Origin: Batkoa obscura
Taxonomy: Eukaryota; Entomophthoromycota; Entomophthoromycetes; Entomophthorales; Batkoaceae
Assembly: GCA_030770535.1 (NCBI GenBank)
Contig: JASVEC010000008.1
Coordinates: 186,001 to 250,000 of the forward strand
Direction: 5' to 3'
Length of the DNA stretch: 64,000 bases
The position numbers and the translations under genes are program-made. How positions within the stretch are numbered: position 1 is the stretch's first letter; each line of letters starts with the position of its first letter. This document shows positions 14,234 through 25,015 of the stretch, one piece after another. Below the pieces are notes generated by a model. The model worked only from the letters and a program-made list of their open reading frames with translations. It searched no databases and had not been told where the DNA came from.

Positions 14234-14379
14234 TACAGCTGCTGCAACTCTATTGCGATCTAATTTGCGAGATTTTTAGTGCCATTTATTATTTGTTTAG
14301 ATTTGTATTCTTAATTTCAGCAAAGCTTTATTCTTGAATGAACAATTAATTAAGTCACAATAGAGTTGTAGTAATTGTA
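14234..14379. repeat. TIR element family B, copy 1
   Basis: Left end TACAGCTGCTGCAACTCTAT and right end, read inverted, TACAATTACTACAACTCTAT form imperfect terminal inverted repeats about 30 bp long. A second copy lies at 58598-58764 in the opposite orientation and shares the interior (AAACAAATAATAAATGGC). It is non-coding and MITE-like, unrelated in sequence to family A. Confidence 0.7.
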
Positions 14380-15110
14380 ATCATAGCAACAAAAAAGTTC
14401 AAGCTGCAAATCAAAATATTGAGTGATTTATCAGTTGACCATTAAACTAATATAACCATTGTTATACAATTGTTTTTTATAGAACCCTTACATTATCATA
14501 GCCTTTATTTTTTAGTATAATAGTATTTCCATTGATCTGTTACAACTTTATATCTTAAATAACTAGTGCCATGAAATTAAAAGAACTATTTAACATTTGT
14601 TAAATAAAACATCATAATAGTATTTATATTATGAAGTTTTATTATATGGGCAATGGATTAGCTTTAGAATAAGTTATATCTAATGAAGCTACTTTAGGCG
14701 TTTTGCGATTTTAATTAGAAAACCCGAAGATAGCCTTTTTATTAAGAAATTGGTTGATAAAAGTTATAAACAAATCTCAAAAACATCTATTTCTTATATT
14801 TCAAGGCTCGATATTGACTTGATAATTGTTTGGCTTTACACTATATTATTTGATACCACTTGGCATTTTTATAAATAACAAGCTACCAAGGAATTAATAG
14901 ATTATCAGCAAAATATTGTTTGAATACAAAGTATTAATAATAGTTTATCCTTAACTCAATTTCTCAAGAAATTTTATAAGCATGAAAAGAGGGCAATTGC
15001 AGGATTTGAATAACTTATCATAAAATTCGATAGGTTTCATTTGTTCAAAAGTGTGCAAATGGAAGCTTAAATTAAATTAATTTAAAATTACAACACTCAT
15101 TTTTTAGATA
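14380..15110. other. Intergenic region before the fungal_trans gene
   Basis: Checked for a Zn2Cys6 cluster that could be an upstream exon of the next gene. No CxxCxxxxxxC array is seen in any frame. A TTTTTTAG directly before the next ATG could be a splice acceptor, so a short upstream exon remains possible. Confidence 0.4.
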
Positions 15111-16811
15111 ATGACTAAACAAACTTTACATGAAAACATAAACAAAAAAGAGAATGAAGAAATACAATTCAAATATTTTGTGCCTTTAAATAAGAGACCA
15201 GTCAAATCAAAGCCTGTTTGGAAGAAGGATGGAAAGCATAGTACATTTAAGGTTGAAATTTCTAGACCTGAAGACTATCAAAAAGATATACAAAATATGA
15301 AAAATAAAAGCCTCAAACTTGTATTTTCTCAAAAAAATGTCAAAGTGATAACGACTTTACCCAAAAGTATGAGTGCTACTATAAACAATTGGAAGGCTAT
15401 TTCAATGTACCAGTCTATGCTTAAAGCTCAGCCTACAACTAAAGATCAATTATGGGTTCGAAAAGATGGAACTTTTGACTACTTTGGATGGAGCCCACTT
15501 GGACATATCATTGTGGCCTATTTATCAGTCCACTTAAAAGTCAAAAAGGAAAAACAAGTGATAAGTATAAATTTAGATAACTTTCAAAAGGAACAAGTGG
15601 TGAGGATTATACGCGCCAGAGATTTAACTAATGATTGGTTTGAAAACCTTGCTATTGATGCTTACTTTGAATATTTTCATTATTATTTACCAATTGTAGA
15701 AGAAGAAAGGGTTCGTATAAAAAGCAACTCTTTACTAAAAAGAGTCGTTATATCAATAGGCTATAACTATATTACAAACAACAAATTGCAGGACGAAGTT
15801 TTTAATTTACTAGATGCTGCTTTGCTAAATATGTTAAGCAAATACTACTTTGTCCCGAACATTGATACAGTTACTTCCCTTATACTTATATCCAATTTTC
15901 AGGCATTAAGATTTCATAGGACAAAAGTTTGGATTTATATAAATAGCGCAATTGGCTTAAGTTGTCTACTTGGACTAAACAGACCATCTCCGAAGATGTT
16001 AAAGCTTTCGAAGTCCCAGATAAGGCATCGTTGCCATCAATGGTGGACCTGCTGCATACAAGATAAAGCTTTTGCTTTAACCTTGAATAGGCCCATGTCA
16101 ATTTCTCCAGATGGCTGGCGTATTCCATATCCTAAATACGAAATTTATAAAAAGCAGCCCCATTTTCCAGATTATCAAGCAGAAAAAGAAGTCAAACACT
16201 TTGCTTCTTTAGTTAATTTGAAAGGAATGGCTCAAATATCAGAAATAGGAGGAATCATTAAGCTTGAGTTCAATTCAGATAAAGCGAAATCAAGCCTGCT
16301 TGAAAGGAAATTGGAGCGAATTTTAGCAAAGCTACAATTATGTAAGAGCCTATATATCGAAGAAATGACCGAAGTTTATTGTAACCAGCCTAAATGGGTG
16401 TTTGATATCTGCCATAAGTTCCTACTGTCACACTCTATAATCCATAATGATATAGTAATTGAAACTATCAATTCATTCAATCGCATATGTGGTGCCGAAG
16501 TGGCAAAAAAATATGAGAAAAAGTACCTTGAAGCAGCTGCTTCTGTAATCATAGCTTGCGAAAGTTTAGGAGAATCATTTTTTAAATATGGTAGACTATT
16601 TAGGTTTATATGCTTAAGTACTGCAACGGTAGTTTTTGCTAAAAAATTTTGCTATGAAGATATAGGAAAGAAAGACGGAAAGATTACATTTGATGTACAG
16701 AGTTACCTTAAAAAAGGGCTTGTGATACTAGAAAAATCTAAAGTATACTACCCAATTACCTCCTATGCTTTAAATTTAATTTATTCTTTACTGAAACCCA
16801 ACAAAAAATGA
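15111..16811 (+). CDS. Fungal-specific transcription factor domain protein
   Basis: Encodes 566 residues without introns. Residues about 120-420 match the fungal_trans regulatory domain: DYFGWSPLGHIIVAYL, then helices through YYLPIVEEERVRIKSN, LILISNFQALRFHRTKVWIY and GLSCLLGLNRPSP, and the hallmark HRCHQWWTCCIQDKAFALTL followed by NRPMSISPDGWRIPYP. In this family the domain follows an N-terminal Zn2Cys6 DNA-binding cluster. Here the first 110 residues are basic and polar with no cysteine array, so either the cluster is in an unseen 5' exon or the protein lacks it. Likely a nuclear regulator; its targets cannot be inferred. Confidence 0.85.
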   Translation: MTKQTLHENINKKENEEIQFKYFVPLNKRPVKSKPVWKKDGKHSTFKVEISRPEDYQKDIQNMKNKSLKLVFSQKNVKVITTLPKSMSATINNWKAISMYQSMLKAQPTTKDQLWVRKDGTFDYFGWSPLGHIIVAYLSVHLKVKKEKQVISINLDNFQKEQVVRIIRARDLTNDWFENLAIDAYFEYFHYYLPIVEEERVRIKSNSLLKRVVISIGYNYITNNKLQDEVFNLLDAALLNMLSKYYFVPNIDTVTSLILISNFQALRFHRTKVWIYINSAIGLSCLLGLNRPSPKMLKLSKSQIRHRCHQWWTCCIQDKAFALTLNRPMSISPDGWRIPYPKYEIYKKQPHFPDYQAEKEVKHFASLVNLKGMAQISEIGGIIKLEFNSDKAKSSLLERKLERILAKLQLCKSLYIEEMTEVYCNQPKWVFDICHKFLLSHSIIHNDIVIETINSFNRICGAEVAKKYEKKYLEAAASVIIACESLGESFFKYGRLFRFICLSTATVVFAKKFCYEDIGKKDGKITFDVQSYLKKGLVILEKSKVYYPITSYALNLIYSLLKPNKK

Positions 16812-17193
16812 TTATTACCAATCTACTTATTGCTATTGCCAAGTGTAAATATATATCCTCTTTTTATGTATAACTATTATAACTTTATTAATAAACACCC
16901 TTACTCAGCATCCATTTAAAAATAAAAGATACTCTAATTTTGAACTTATTGAATAGTGGTTTAGACATATGTTAACTGTTATTACTTTGAATTATATATA
17001 ATAGCTTTATACTTTTAAGCAAATATCACTAAACATCCAACAACAATATTTACTGGTATCTAACACTCCATCCATATCTCAATTCTAATAAATTTATATA
17101 CTCTTAAATTTTCGTTAAATAAATTATTTGCAAAATATGCAACTATCAGTTTTAAATTTCGGTTCATTTGATTTTTAATCTTTTCGAAAAAAA
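16812..17193. other. Intergenic, Nop14 promoter region
   Basis: About 380 bases with no reading frame. It separates two genes on the same strand and probably holds the terminator of the first and the promoter of NOP14. TTTCGAAAAAAA directly precedes the Nop14 ATG. Confidence 0.4.
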
Positions 17194-20100
17194 ATGGGTA
17201 AAAGTGCACCAAGTGGAAAAGAGAAAGGTGGTAAATCATCAGCCTTAAAGCGCTTAAAGGCTAGTTTAAAGGAAGCTGGAGTGATAGGACCTGGAGGAAG
17301 GAACCGCGGGAGTCAAACCAAGAAACAGAGACAATCATCCAATACCTTAGAGGCTGGTAAAAATAAAAAAGGGGAAAAATTATCCTTGATTAAAGATGCT
17401 TTCAATCCGTTTGAAATCAAAACATCCAAAAATAAATATGAGATTATTGGAAGAAATGTAAAGGGCGTAAGCGGGAGACCAACATTATCTAAGCAGGTAG
17501 GAATCGATAATCGTAAAAAAACGTTATTGAAAGAGTATAATGATAAAAATCGAACTGGTACCATCATCGATAGACGTTTTGGTGAGAATGATGCTACAAT
17601 GACCCCAGAAGAAAAGATGTTGGAACGTTATACCAGGGAAAAACAAGTAATTTACTTTATAACTAACAGATCAAAAATTAATTTTATTAGAAAAAAGTTC
17701 GAAACTCTTCTGTTTTTAATTTGGAAGATGATACTGAGTTACAGCTGACACATATGGGTCAATCTTTGGCTGAAATAGATGACTTTGATGAACCTATACC
17801 ATCAGATGAAGATGATACTGGTGGTATAGATAGATATACAGTTCATAACGCTCATTTTGGTGGTTTTGACCCAGAAAAAAGTGAACAGGTATAATATATA
17901 TATGTATTTATTTTATAATTAAATTTTTTAGAATGATGGAAGACCTAAATCAAAAGCGGAAGTTATGAAAGAAGTTATAGCTAAAAGTAAATTCTATAAG
18001 GTATAGAAGATTATTTTTTGTACACGATCATTTATTTATAATTGTTTTAGCATGAGAAACAAAAGTTGAAAGAGGATGATGAAAAAATTCGTCAAGAATT
18101 AGATAATGAGTTAGATGATATTAAATCATTATTGTTTTCAGCACAGCCATCAGAACCAATAGTTAAACGTAAGCCATTAGAATCCCAAAACTCGATGTTT
18201 AAAGTAACTTTTAGTATTACTTTTTCAACTTACTTTTAATTAATTATAATAGAAAACAAGTGTTTTTAGTAAAAATGAAAATGACACTTTTGATGAAAAT
18301 AGACCTGAAGATTACGATAAATTTGTTAGGGAATTAGCTTACGATCAAAAAGCTCAAGCCACTGATCGTACAAAGACTGAAGAAGAAGTAGCTTTAGAAG
18401 AAAAGACTAAATTAGAAAAAGCAGAGGTAATTGATATTAAAAATGATCCTATTTTAGTTTGAATATTTGTAGCGTCATCGTTTACGTCGTATGCAAGGTC
18501 TTGATTCTGAAAGTGAAGATGAAGGTACCAATTCTCGTAAAAAATCTCGTCGTGCTGGTCAAGGTGATGATCTTGATGATGATTTTGTAACAGAGGAAGA
18601 TGCTACTTTTGGTCTAGGTGAAGGTGTAAAAATCAGAGAGATCAACCCAAGCCAAAAAGGTGAACAAGACGAAAATGATGATGAAGAAGAGATAGAGGAT
18701 GAAGAAGAAGACGAAGGAGAAGATGAAGAGGGTGATGATGAAGAAATTAATGATGAAGGGGATGATGAAGACAGTGAGGAAGATGAGGATGAAGATGAAG
18801 ATGAAGATGAAGATCAAGGCTCTGATATCGAATCTGATGTTGAGGATGACCAACCAATCAATAACAATGATCAAATAAAGAAAAAGCATAAGATAGACCC
18901 AAAAATTAGCGAAGAAGCAGCGAAAGAATTGCCCTATACCTTTCCTTTACCACAAGAGCATGAATCATTAATCAAATTGGTTGGGAAAAGAGACGTTAAA
19001 GATCATGCGGCATTCTTGAAGCGTGCTAGGGTATTATATCATCCAAAACTTGGAGTAGAAAATAAGGAAAAAATGGAAGCATTTCTTTTGGTAGTACTAG
19101 AACACTTAGTTTACTTAGGAGATGATGAAGAATCATTAAACAAAGAACTCATAAACGTATATATGAAAAACTTTGTTGAGTTGGCTATAATAATCCCAGA
19201 TATTGCTTCAAAGGTTAGCATAAGATTCCTAAATGAAGTCCATGAAGAGTTTAAGGATCAATTAACTCAATTAACCCGAAATCCTTCTACTCCAAGCCCA
19301 GGCCAGCTTTTGGTATTCTCTGTATTTACTCAACTTTTTTCAGTATCTGATTTCTACCATGCTGTTATTTCACCCATGTTACTTTTGTTTGGACAAATGT
19401 TACTTCAAGTTGACATTTTATCACCAATATGCTTAGCTAAATCTCTTTATATTGTTGGACTTTTTTATGAGGTATTTTTTTAAATTTATTACAACAAAAT
19501 CTAATTTTTCAGATTGCTTCAAGCTCAAAACGCTTTGTCCCAGAAGCTTTAGGCTGTTTATACACTATTTTAGCCTTTGTTGCCCCAGAAGATACAAGAA
19601 AATCTATTGAAGCTATGAATGATGTATTTTTCAATCGATTCCAAATTGAAAATAATAATCTCTACAAAAAGTTAAATAAGATTACTAAAGAGGTGTATTC
19701 CAAATTTACTTTCTCTGATGGTGATAATGAAGCATTGAAATACAAACTAAAGTTTAGTGAGTTATCACTCGATACTAAAGATCCTCTTGTTTACTCTACA
19801 GAATTTATGTAAGGGATTATCTATTTTGAATAACTTTTATTAATTATTTTTAGTACAACTTTATTAGTAGTGACATTAAGAAATGTCAAAAAATTTGCAG
19901 ATTTAAATGGTCATCACTCTGGTCCATTGGCTGGTTTCCCAGAAGCCTTTGAATCTTTTATAAAGATTATTTCTAAGTTTGAAGAATCAACTCAAGTATC
20001 AGATGACCTTAAGGTAAATAGCTATTTTGATTGTTTTGGTAAAAATTAAATTCAAGAATTAATTTAAATTAGAGCTTAATTAAAGACCATAAAGAACATG

Positions 20101-20468
20101 TACAAACTTATATTACCCGTTGCTTGAGTTCCCGCCGTCCACTTCAATTACAAAACCATAAAGCATTGGCTATTAAAACCTTATTGCCTAAATTTGAAGC
20201 AGAATACTCATTGGATAAACACTATCTTCCAGAAGATGAGAATAAAGAGCTTACTAAATTACGTCGTCAACATAAACGTGAATTTAAGGGAGCAATAAGA
20301 GAGTTACGTAAAGATACTCAGTTCTTAGCTAGAGAAAAACTAAAGAATATCAAAGAAAAGGATGCCGCTTATAAAGAGAAGATTAAGGGCATCATGGGCG
20401 AACTTGCTAATAATCAAGGTGATGACCACAAGTTTAATTATGAAAAGAAATACAAGCGTGGGAAATAA
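17194..20468 (+). CDS. NOP14: Nop14, small-subunit (SSU) processome protein
   Basis: A nucleolar factor needed for 18S rRNA maturation and 40S assembly. Nine exons are inferred: 17194-17646, 17691-17888, 17932-18000, 18051-18203, 18253-18426, 18473-19471, 19513-19808, 19854-20013 and 20073-20468. They join in frame to 965 residues; introns are 41-59 nt. The start MGKSAPSGKEKGGKSSALKR and the strings NPFEIKTSKNKYEI and RPEDYDKFVRELAYD are typical of the family. A long Asp/Glu tract lies in exon 6 (about 18660-18860). The C-terminus is basic (REFKGAIRELRKDTQFLARE, then KKYKRGK), as in Nop14. No breaks are seen. Eight introns contrast with the single long exon of ACC1. Confidence 0.94.
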
Positions 20469-20971
20469 GGTAGTAAGTTAAGGTTTTGTAATATCATTGA
20501 TCAAAAAAGATGGATTGAATTGACTTTTCATTTTTCGTTTCATTTTGAGTATAGATATCAATAAAGAGTATAGAATATATTTATAAATTGTTTATAATCT
20601 ATTAGATTGTTCTTTTCATTGTTTTAACTGTAACCAATAAAACGTTTGATCTTTGGTAAATACGTAGTACCATGCTACTGTAGTAATATAATTTGTATTC
20701 AATCCAAATTATTGCTTATAACTATTTGTAGTTAGTCATAAATAAAAACTCAAAATTTTAAATAATAATCTAGAAATAGCTCGATTCTAATATGGTTAAA
20801 AAGTCCCATTTCACTGTAGTTTTATAAAATTAAGTATTAATAAATATTAGTTTTATTTTACGTTTTTATTTATCGTTACATTAAGAAACAATAATCTTTC
20901 ACAAATCATTCATTTCCCTTTAAGCTATTTTTTATTCAATAAACCAAACCATATTAAAATAGCCCTAACTC
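20469..20971. other. Convergent intergenic region
   Basis: About 500 bases between the Nop14 stop and the stop of the small acidic gene on the other strand. It holds the 3' flanks of both genes. No reading frame or repeat is recognised. Confidence 0.4.
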
Positions 20972-21253
20972 TTAGTTTCCAACCTTAACTTTTTTACTAC
21001 CATCATCTGTAGGCGCCATTTCAATTTGAGCCAAGTATTCTTCTTCGTCCTCCTCGTCCTCTTCAACTATTTCGTCTACCTCTTTTTCAACTTGGTCAGG
21101 GAACTGATTGATTAAATCGGTAAGTTTATCATTGATGAGTTTTTGGAAATTGAGTATTGAAGCCACGTTGCCTTCGTCTTTACTTAAAGTTTCTTCTATT
21201 TGAAATTCTTGGTCTTCATCACCAGCACTAGTCTTGTATATGGCTTTTAACAT
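20972..21253 (-). CDS. Small acidic protein, possibly Gon7 of KEOPS
   Basis: Encodes 93 residues, MLKAIYKTSAGDEDQEFQIE at the start, then a predicted helix (SILNFQKLINDKLTDLINQF) and a run of acidic residues (VEEDEEDEEE). Size, order of parts and acidic tail resemble Gon7, the small disordered subunit of the KEOPS/EKC complex that makes t6A in tRNA. The match is by overall character, not a diagnostic motif, so an unrelated small acidic protein is equally allowed. No intron. A family A MITE sits 211 bp upstream of its ATG. Confidence 0.45.
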   Translation of the reverse strand: MLKAIYKTSAGDEDQEFQIEETLSKDEGNVASILNFQKLINDKLTDLINQFPDQVEKEVDEIVEEDEEDEEEYLAQIEMAPTDDGSKKVKVGN

Positions 21254-21464
21254 TTTAGATTGAAAGTTAAAGTGAAGTGGAAGTTTTGATTTTGATTATT
21301 GGACATCATTTCAAAAAACTTAACACAACTCATTATGTGCTATTTTGGAATTGGTTTGAAATTTTGCAAACTGTTAGTTATTAATGACCAATTAAGTTTT
21401 TTGGAGTGGTGTCTATTATTTTTTTAAATAGATTTTTTGTCAAAAAATATTTTTATAGGCTATA

Positions 21465-21564
21465 TAGAGGTGTTTTTTTGGTTTCATTATTTTTTCCATT
21501 TTTTAAGCGCTATTTGAGTGGAAAGATTGTTAGTAAAATCCTTAAACAAAAAAATACATCCCCA
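21465..21564 (+). repeat. MITE family A, copy 5
   Basis: Begins TAGAGGTGTTTTTTTGGTTTC and ends AAAATACATCCCCA, with the core TTTTAAGCGCTATTTGAGTGG. Near consensus apart from one change in the left tip. It lies between the eEF3 3' end and the small acidic gene, flanked by TAT on both sides. Confidence 0.85.
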
Positions 21565-21874
21565 TATGGAATATAATTCTTGAGTATTGAAAAACAATAT
21601 TTTAATATTTTAATCTTAAATCCATACAATGCTATAATAAATTATAAATTAGTAATATTTGACATTTGAAGTTAAAATACTTAAATCGAAATTAAACAAG
21701 CATTATCATAATCAAACTATGAACATAAAGAAAACTTGAAATATAAAAATAAAAATAAAATGTTATTAAAATGAATGTAAAACAAAAATAATTAAATGTT
21801 ATATTTGTTTATTATAAGCAGCCAAATAGATTATCTACAGTTAAATATGAAAAGAAAAAAACTTTAAGCTAGAT
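21565..21874. other. eEF3 3' flank
   Basis: About 310 bases downstream of the eEF3 stop. AT-rich with several TTTATT strings, and no gene. Confidence 0.4.
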
Positions 21875-24800
21875 TTAGATATCCCAGTCTTCTTCATCAT
21901 CAGACAAAGCGACACCATTCTTCTTAGCAGCTTTCTTCTTTTTATCTAAAGCTTTCTTTTCTTTACGAGAAAGCTCCTTCTTTGGTTGTTTGACTTTAAT
22001 TTCATTACCAAAAGCATCTTTGACAGTTTCAACAACCTTATGTTCAAGCTTCTCTTTAACAGCTGGTTGTTTACCACCTTCAACAGTAAGTCTACCATTA
22101 TCAACAAACCATTTTTCTGGACATAATTTAACGAATTCAGTGTTATGGGTAATCATAATAACACCACCTTCGAAACAGTCCATAGCATTGGCAAGAGCAC
22201 CAAGAGAATCACGATCCAAATAATTGGTAGGTTCGTCCATCACTAATAAATGAGGATGATCCCACATAGCAGCTGCTAATACAACCTTGACCTTTTGACC
22301 TCCGGAGAGACCACGAATACGAGAGTGAGTAGCAAATTCAGCTTCAAGACCAACATCAGCAAGATGTTTTTGGATGTTAGCTGAGGTAAGAGGACGAGCA
22401 TAAAGACCAGCACGAGCAGCTTCTTTATCATCATAGGCTTGTACAATTTTTTGGAAACCCCATTGTTCAAGTTGATCACGAGGAATCCATACATTATCAT
22501 CATAAGATTTACCAACCCATTTAATTTCGTATTCAAAAGATTTCTTGAGTTTTCTACGTCCAAAGATGTTTTCAATTTGGTATTTTTCACCTTCATAGAC
22601 AACAACTTTTTCCATTTGAATTTTATCTTCATCGGACATTTGACGAGTTTCTTTTTCTAACAATTCTCTATCTTCACCATATTGGTAACGCCATTGGATA
22701 TATTGATTAGGAGTTTTGTCAAGATGACGCTCTAAATGATGGAAAGCATGTTGTGCAACATAAGCAACACGTAACATAGGATGTTTCCATACTTCACCTT
22801 CAGTAGTGTTCATTTCACCAGTTAAAATTTTAACAAGGGTAGATTTACCAGCACCGTTACGACCATGAATAACTACACGAGAAGAAAGAGAACATTGGAG
22901 GGACATGTCGTAAAGAATTTGACGATCAGTTCCTGGATAAGTGAAGTTAATTCCAGAAAGTTTAATAATAGCCTTATCTTTAGATTTAACACCTTCAAGG
23001 AAACCAGGAGTAGGGAAAGAGAACTTGACAGATGAAGCAGAGAGATCATAATAAGTTCTAGCTTCTGGAACTTTACGTACAAATTCTGAAAGATTACCTT
23101 TGTAAATCTTAAGCTTACGGTTTTCATAATGGATGAAACCAGTACATACATTCTCTAAGAAACCAGAGTCATGGGAAACAATGATGGAAGTGACATCTGG
23201 AAGAGAAGTAAGGTAATTTTCTAACCAAGCAACATTGGTAGTATCTAAATGATTGGTAGGTTCATCCAACATAAGAATATCTGGTTTAGCAAGAAGAGCA
23301 CGGGAAAGTTCAACCTTCATCTTCCAACCACCAGAAAGAGAAGTTACTGGATTAAGCATCATATCTTCACTGAATCCAACGGAACCAAGAAGAGTTTTAA
23401 CTTCTTCAACGGTATGAGCACCATTGTTGCAGAGATAATCAATTGGGTTGATATCAGAGTCATCACCTTGAAGGGAATGTTCAACAAAGACGGTCTTTAA
23501 TTCATCTGGGGATGGGAAACCATCAAGTTGACCATTGGCAATAGCACGCATAAGGGTGGATTTACCAGCACCATTTGGACCACAAAGACCATAACGACGA
23601 CCTTTGTAAAGCTTGAAACTGGTATTATTTAAAAGAATTAAAGCACCATAAGCAAGAGAGAAGGAGCAGTCACAAAGGACAACACCATCATCTTCTTCTT
23701 CAATTGGAGCAGTTTCTTTAAGGACACGTTCATGTTCAGCAACACAAAGCTTAAGGAAAGATTGGCAAAGAGAATCGGTTTGATCTTTAAGGATCCAACT
23801 GAGATAAGGAGTAAAGATTTGAGAGCTCCAATCTTCTAATTCAAAGTTTTGGATATCTACTGATTGAACAGAAAGAGTAGCAGCATAATTGACAGCAATC
23901 TTGACAAGTTTGTTATCTTCGATTGGAGAACCAGTAGCTTGAGAAACAAGGGAAGCAAGAGTGGAACGAACCATTTCAGTACGTTTAGCAAAAGCTTCAG
24001 TAGCTGAAGATTTGTTACCACCAGCACCTACACGAAGAAGAGTAGCATGAGCACGTTTGACAACATTGACACATTCTGGATCAGATACTACTTCAATAGT
24101 TTTTTCAAGACCTGGAAGAAGTTTTGGTAAAAATTGTTCAGCATCAGCTGGGTTATCAACAAGTTTACACATGTTATCAATGATGACAGCAGTGACACGC
24201 TTAATGGAGGTAAGACGTTCATTTAAACCACGAACTAAAAGAGGAACCATAATAGAAAGAGTTGGGGCTTCTACAGCACGTACAAAAGTGGTAGAACCAA
24301 GTTTGTAAATGGTTTCTGGAACTTGAGTTGGATCAGCGATACAGTTAATAAGATGAGGAAGGAAAGGTTCAATATCACCATTTCCTACACATGCAGTAAC
24401 TGAAGTCATACAAGCTTTAGCAGCAGTTTTAACTTGTGGTTTAGAATCCCACATAGCATCGGAAACAACTGGAAGGATATCCTTTAAGTTATCTTGTACT
24501 TGACGATGAGCAATGGTTGGAAGAGAAGCAATAAGGTTAAGAGAACCTTCTTTGGTTTGCCATTTCTTGTTGAGCTCAAGTGCTTCGAATAAAGTTGGGA
24601 GAATAGCCTTAACAGAGTTTGGAGAAAGGATAGAGATAAGGGCTTTGGTGGTCTCATCAGCAGCTTGACGAACAATGGTAACCTTATCGGAAAGACATTC
24701 AAGGATATTGGTTAATACAGAAACAATGAAAGGTTCAGCGGGCTTGCCGACAGTGTTAATAATGGCAGTGTAAGTGTAAAGAGTTCCTTCGCGGACATCG

Positions 24801-25015
24801 GAAGATTTTGATAAGGTGTTTTGATCTAATTTTTCAAGGAGATCATCAGCGCCAAAAGCACCAACACCATTGGCTTGAATGGTGGCAGCAATTTCATTGG
24901 CAACTTTTTTGAGTTCTTCAGCACCCTTAGAAGAGGAAAGTACCTTAAGAGACTCTGAGATTGGGCTTGAGGCTGAGATGGAAAGGTTAGCTAATTCTTT
25001 ATGAAGAGAGGCCAT
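21875..25015 (-). CDS. TEF3: Translation elongation factor 3 (ABC-F ATPase)
   Basis: A fungal factor that uses ATP to release E-site tRNA during elongation. Encodes 1046 residues in one exon, the family's usual length. HEAT repeats occupy about 1-320 and a helical bundle follows. ABC domain 1 has Walker A GPNGAGKST near 477, signature LSGGWKMKVELSRA and Walker B LMLDEPTNHLD near 583. ABC domain 2 has Walker A GRNGAGKST near 722, then a chromodomain insert (FEYEIKWVGKSYDDNVWIPR, about 820-850), signature LSGGQKVKVVLAA near 905 and Walker B LLVMDEPTNYLD near 927. The lysine-rich tail (KKELSRKEKKALDKKKKAAK) is the ribosome-binding type. All catalytic motifs are intact. Codon use is restricted, as expected of a highly expressed gene. 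Confidence 0.98.
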   Translation of the reverse strand: MASLHKELANLSISASSPISESLKVLSSSKGAEELKKVANEIAATIQANGVGAFGADDLLEKLDQNTLSKSSDVREGTLYTYTAIINTVGKPAEPFIVSVLTNILECLSDKVTIVRQAADETTKALISILSPNSVKAILPTLFEALELNKKWQTKEGSLNLIASLPTIAHRQVQDNLKDILPVVSDAMWDSKPQVKTAAKACMTSVTACVGNGDIEPFLPHLINCIADPTQVPETIYKLGSTTFVRAVEAPTLSIMVPLLVRGLNERLTSIKRVTAVIIDNMCKLVDNPADAEQFLPKLLPGLEKTIEVVSDPECVNVVKRAHATLLRVGAGGNKSSATEAFAKRTEMVRSTLASLVSQATGSPIEDNKLVKIAVNYAATLSVQSVDIQNFELEDWSSQIFTPYLSWILKDQTDSLCQSFLKLCVAEHERVLKETAPIEEEDDGVVLCDCSFSLAYGALILLNNTSFKLYKGRRYGLCGPNGAGKSTLMRAIANGQLDGFPSPDELKTVFVEHSLQGDDSDINPIDYLCNNGAHTVEEVKTLLGSVGFSEDMMLNPVTSLSGGWKMKVELSRALLAKPDILMLDEPTNHLDTTNVAWLENYLTSLPDVTSIIVSHDSGFLENVCTGFIHYENRKLKIYKGNLSEFVRKVPEARTYYDLSASSVKFSFPTPGFLEGVKSKDKAIIKLSGINFTYPGTDRQILYDMSLQCSLSSRVVIHGRNGAGKSTLVKILTGEMNTTEGEVWKHPMLRVAYVAQHAFHHLERHLDKTPNQYIQWRYQYGEDRELLEKETRQMSDEDKIQMEKVVVYEGEKYQIENIFGRRKLKKSFEYEIKWVGKSYDDNVWIPRDQLEQWGFQKIVQAYDDKEAARAGLYARPLTSANIQKHLADVGLEAEFATHSRIRGLSGGQKVKVVLAAAMWDHPHLLVMDEPTNYLDRDSLGALANAMDCFEGGVIMITHNTEFVKLCPEKWFVDNGRLTVEGGKQPAVKEKLEHKVVETVKDAFGNEIKVKQPKKELSRKEKKALDKKKKAAKKNGVALSDDEEDWDI

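Noticed and set aside
18614-18889. Minus-strand hydrophobic frame opposite Nop14
   Set aside because: Complement of the Asp/Glu-rich GAT/GAA tract; it only mirrors the acidic region.
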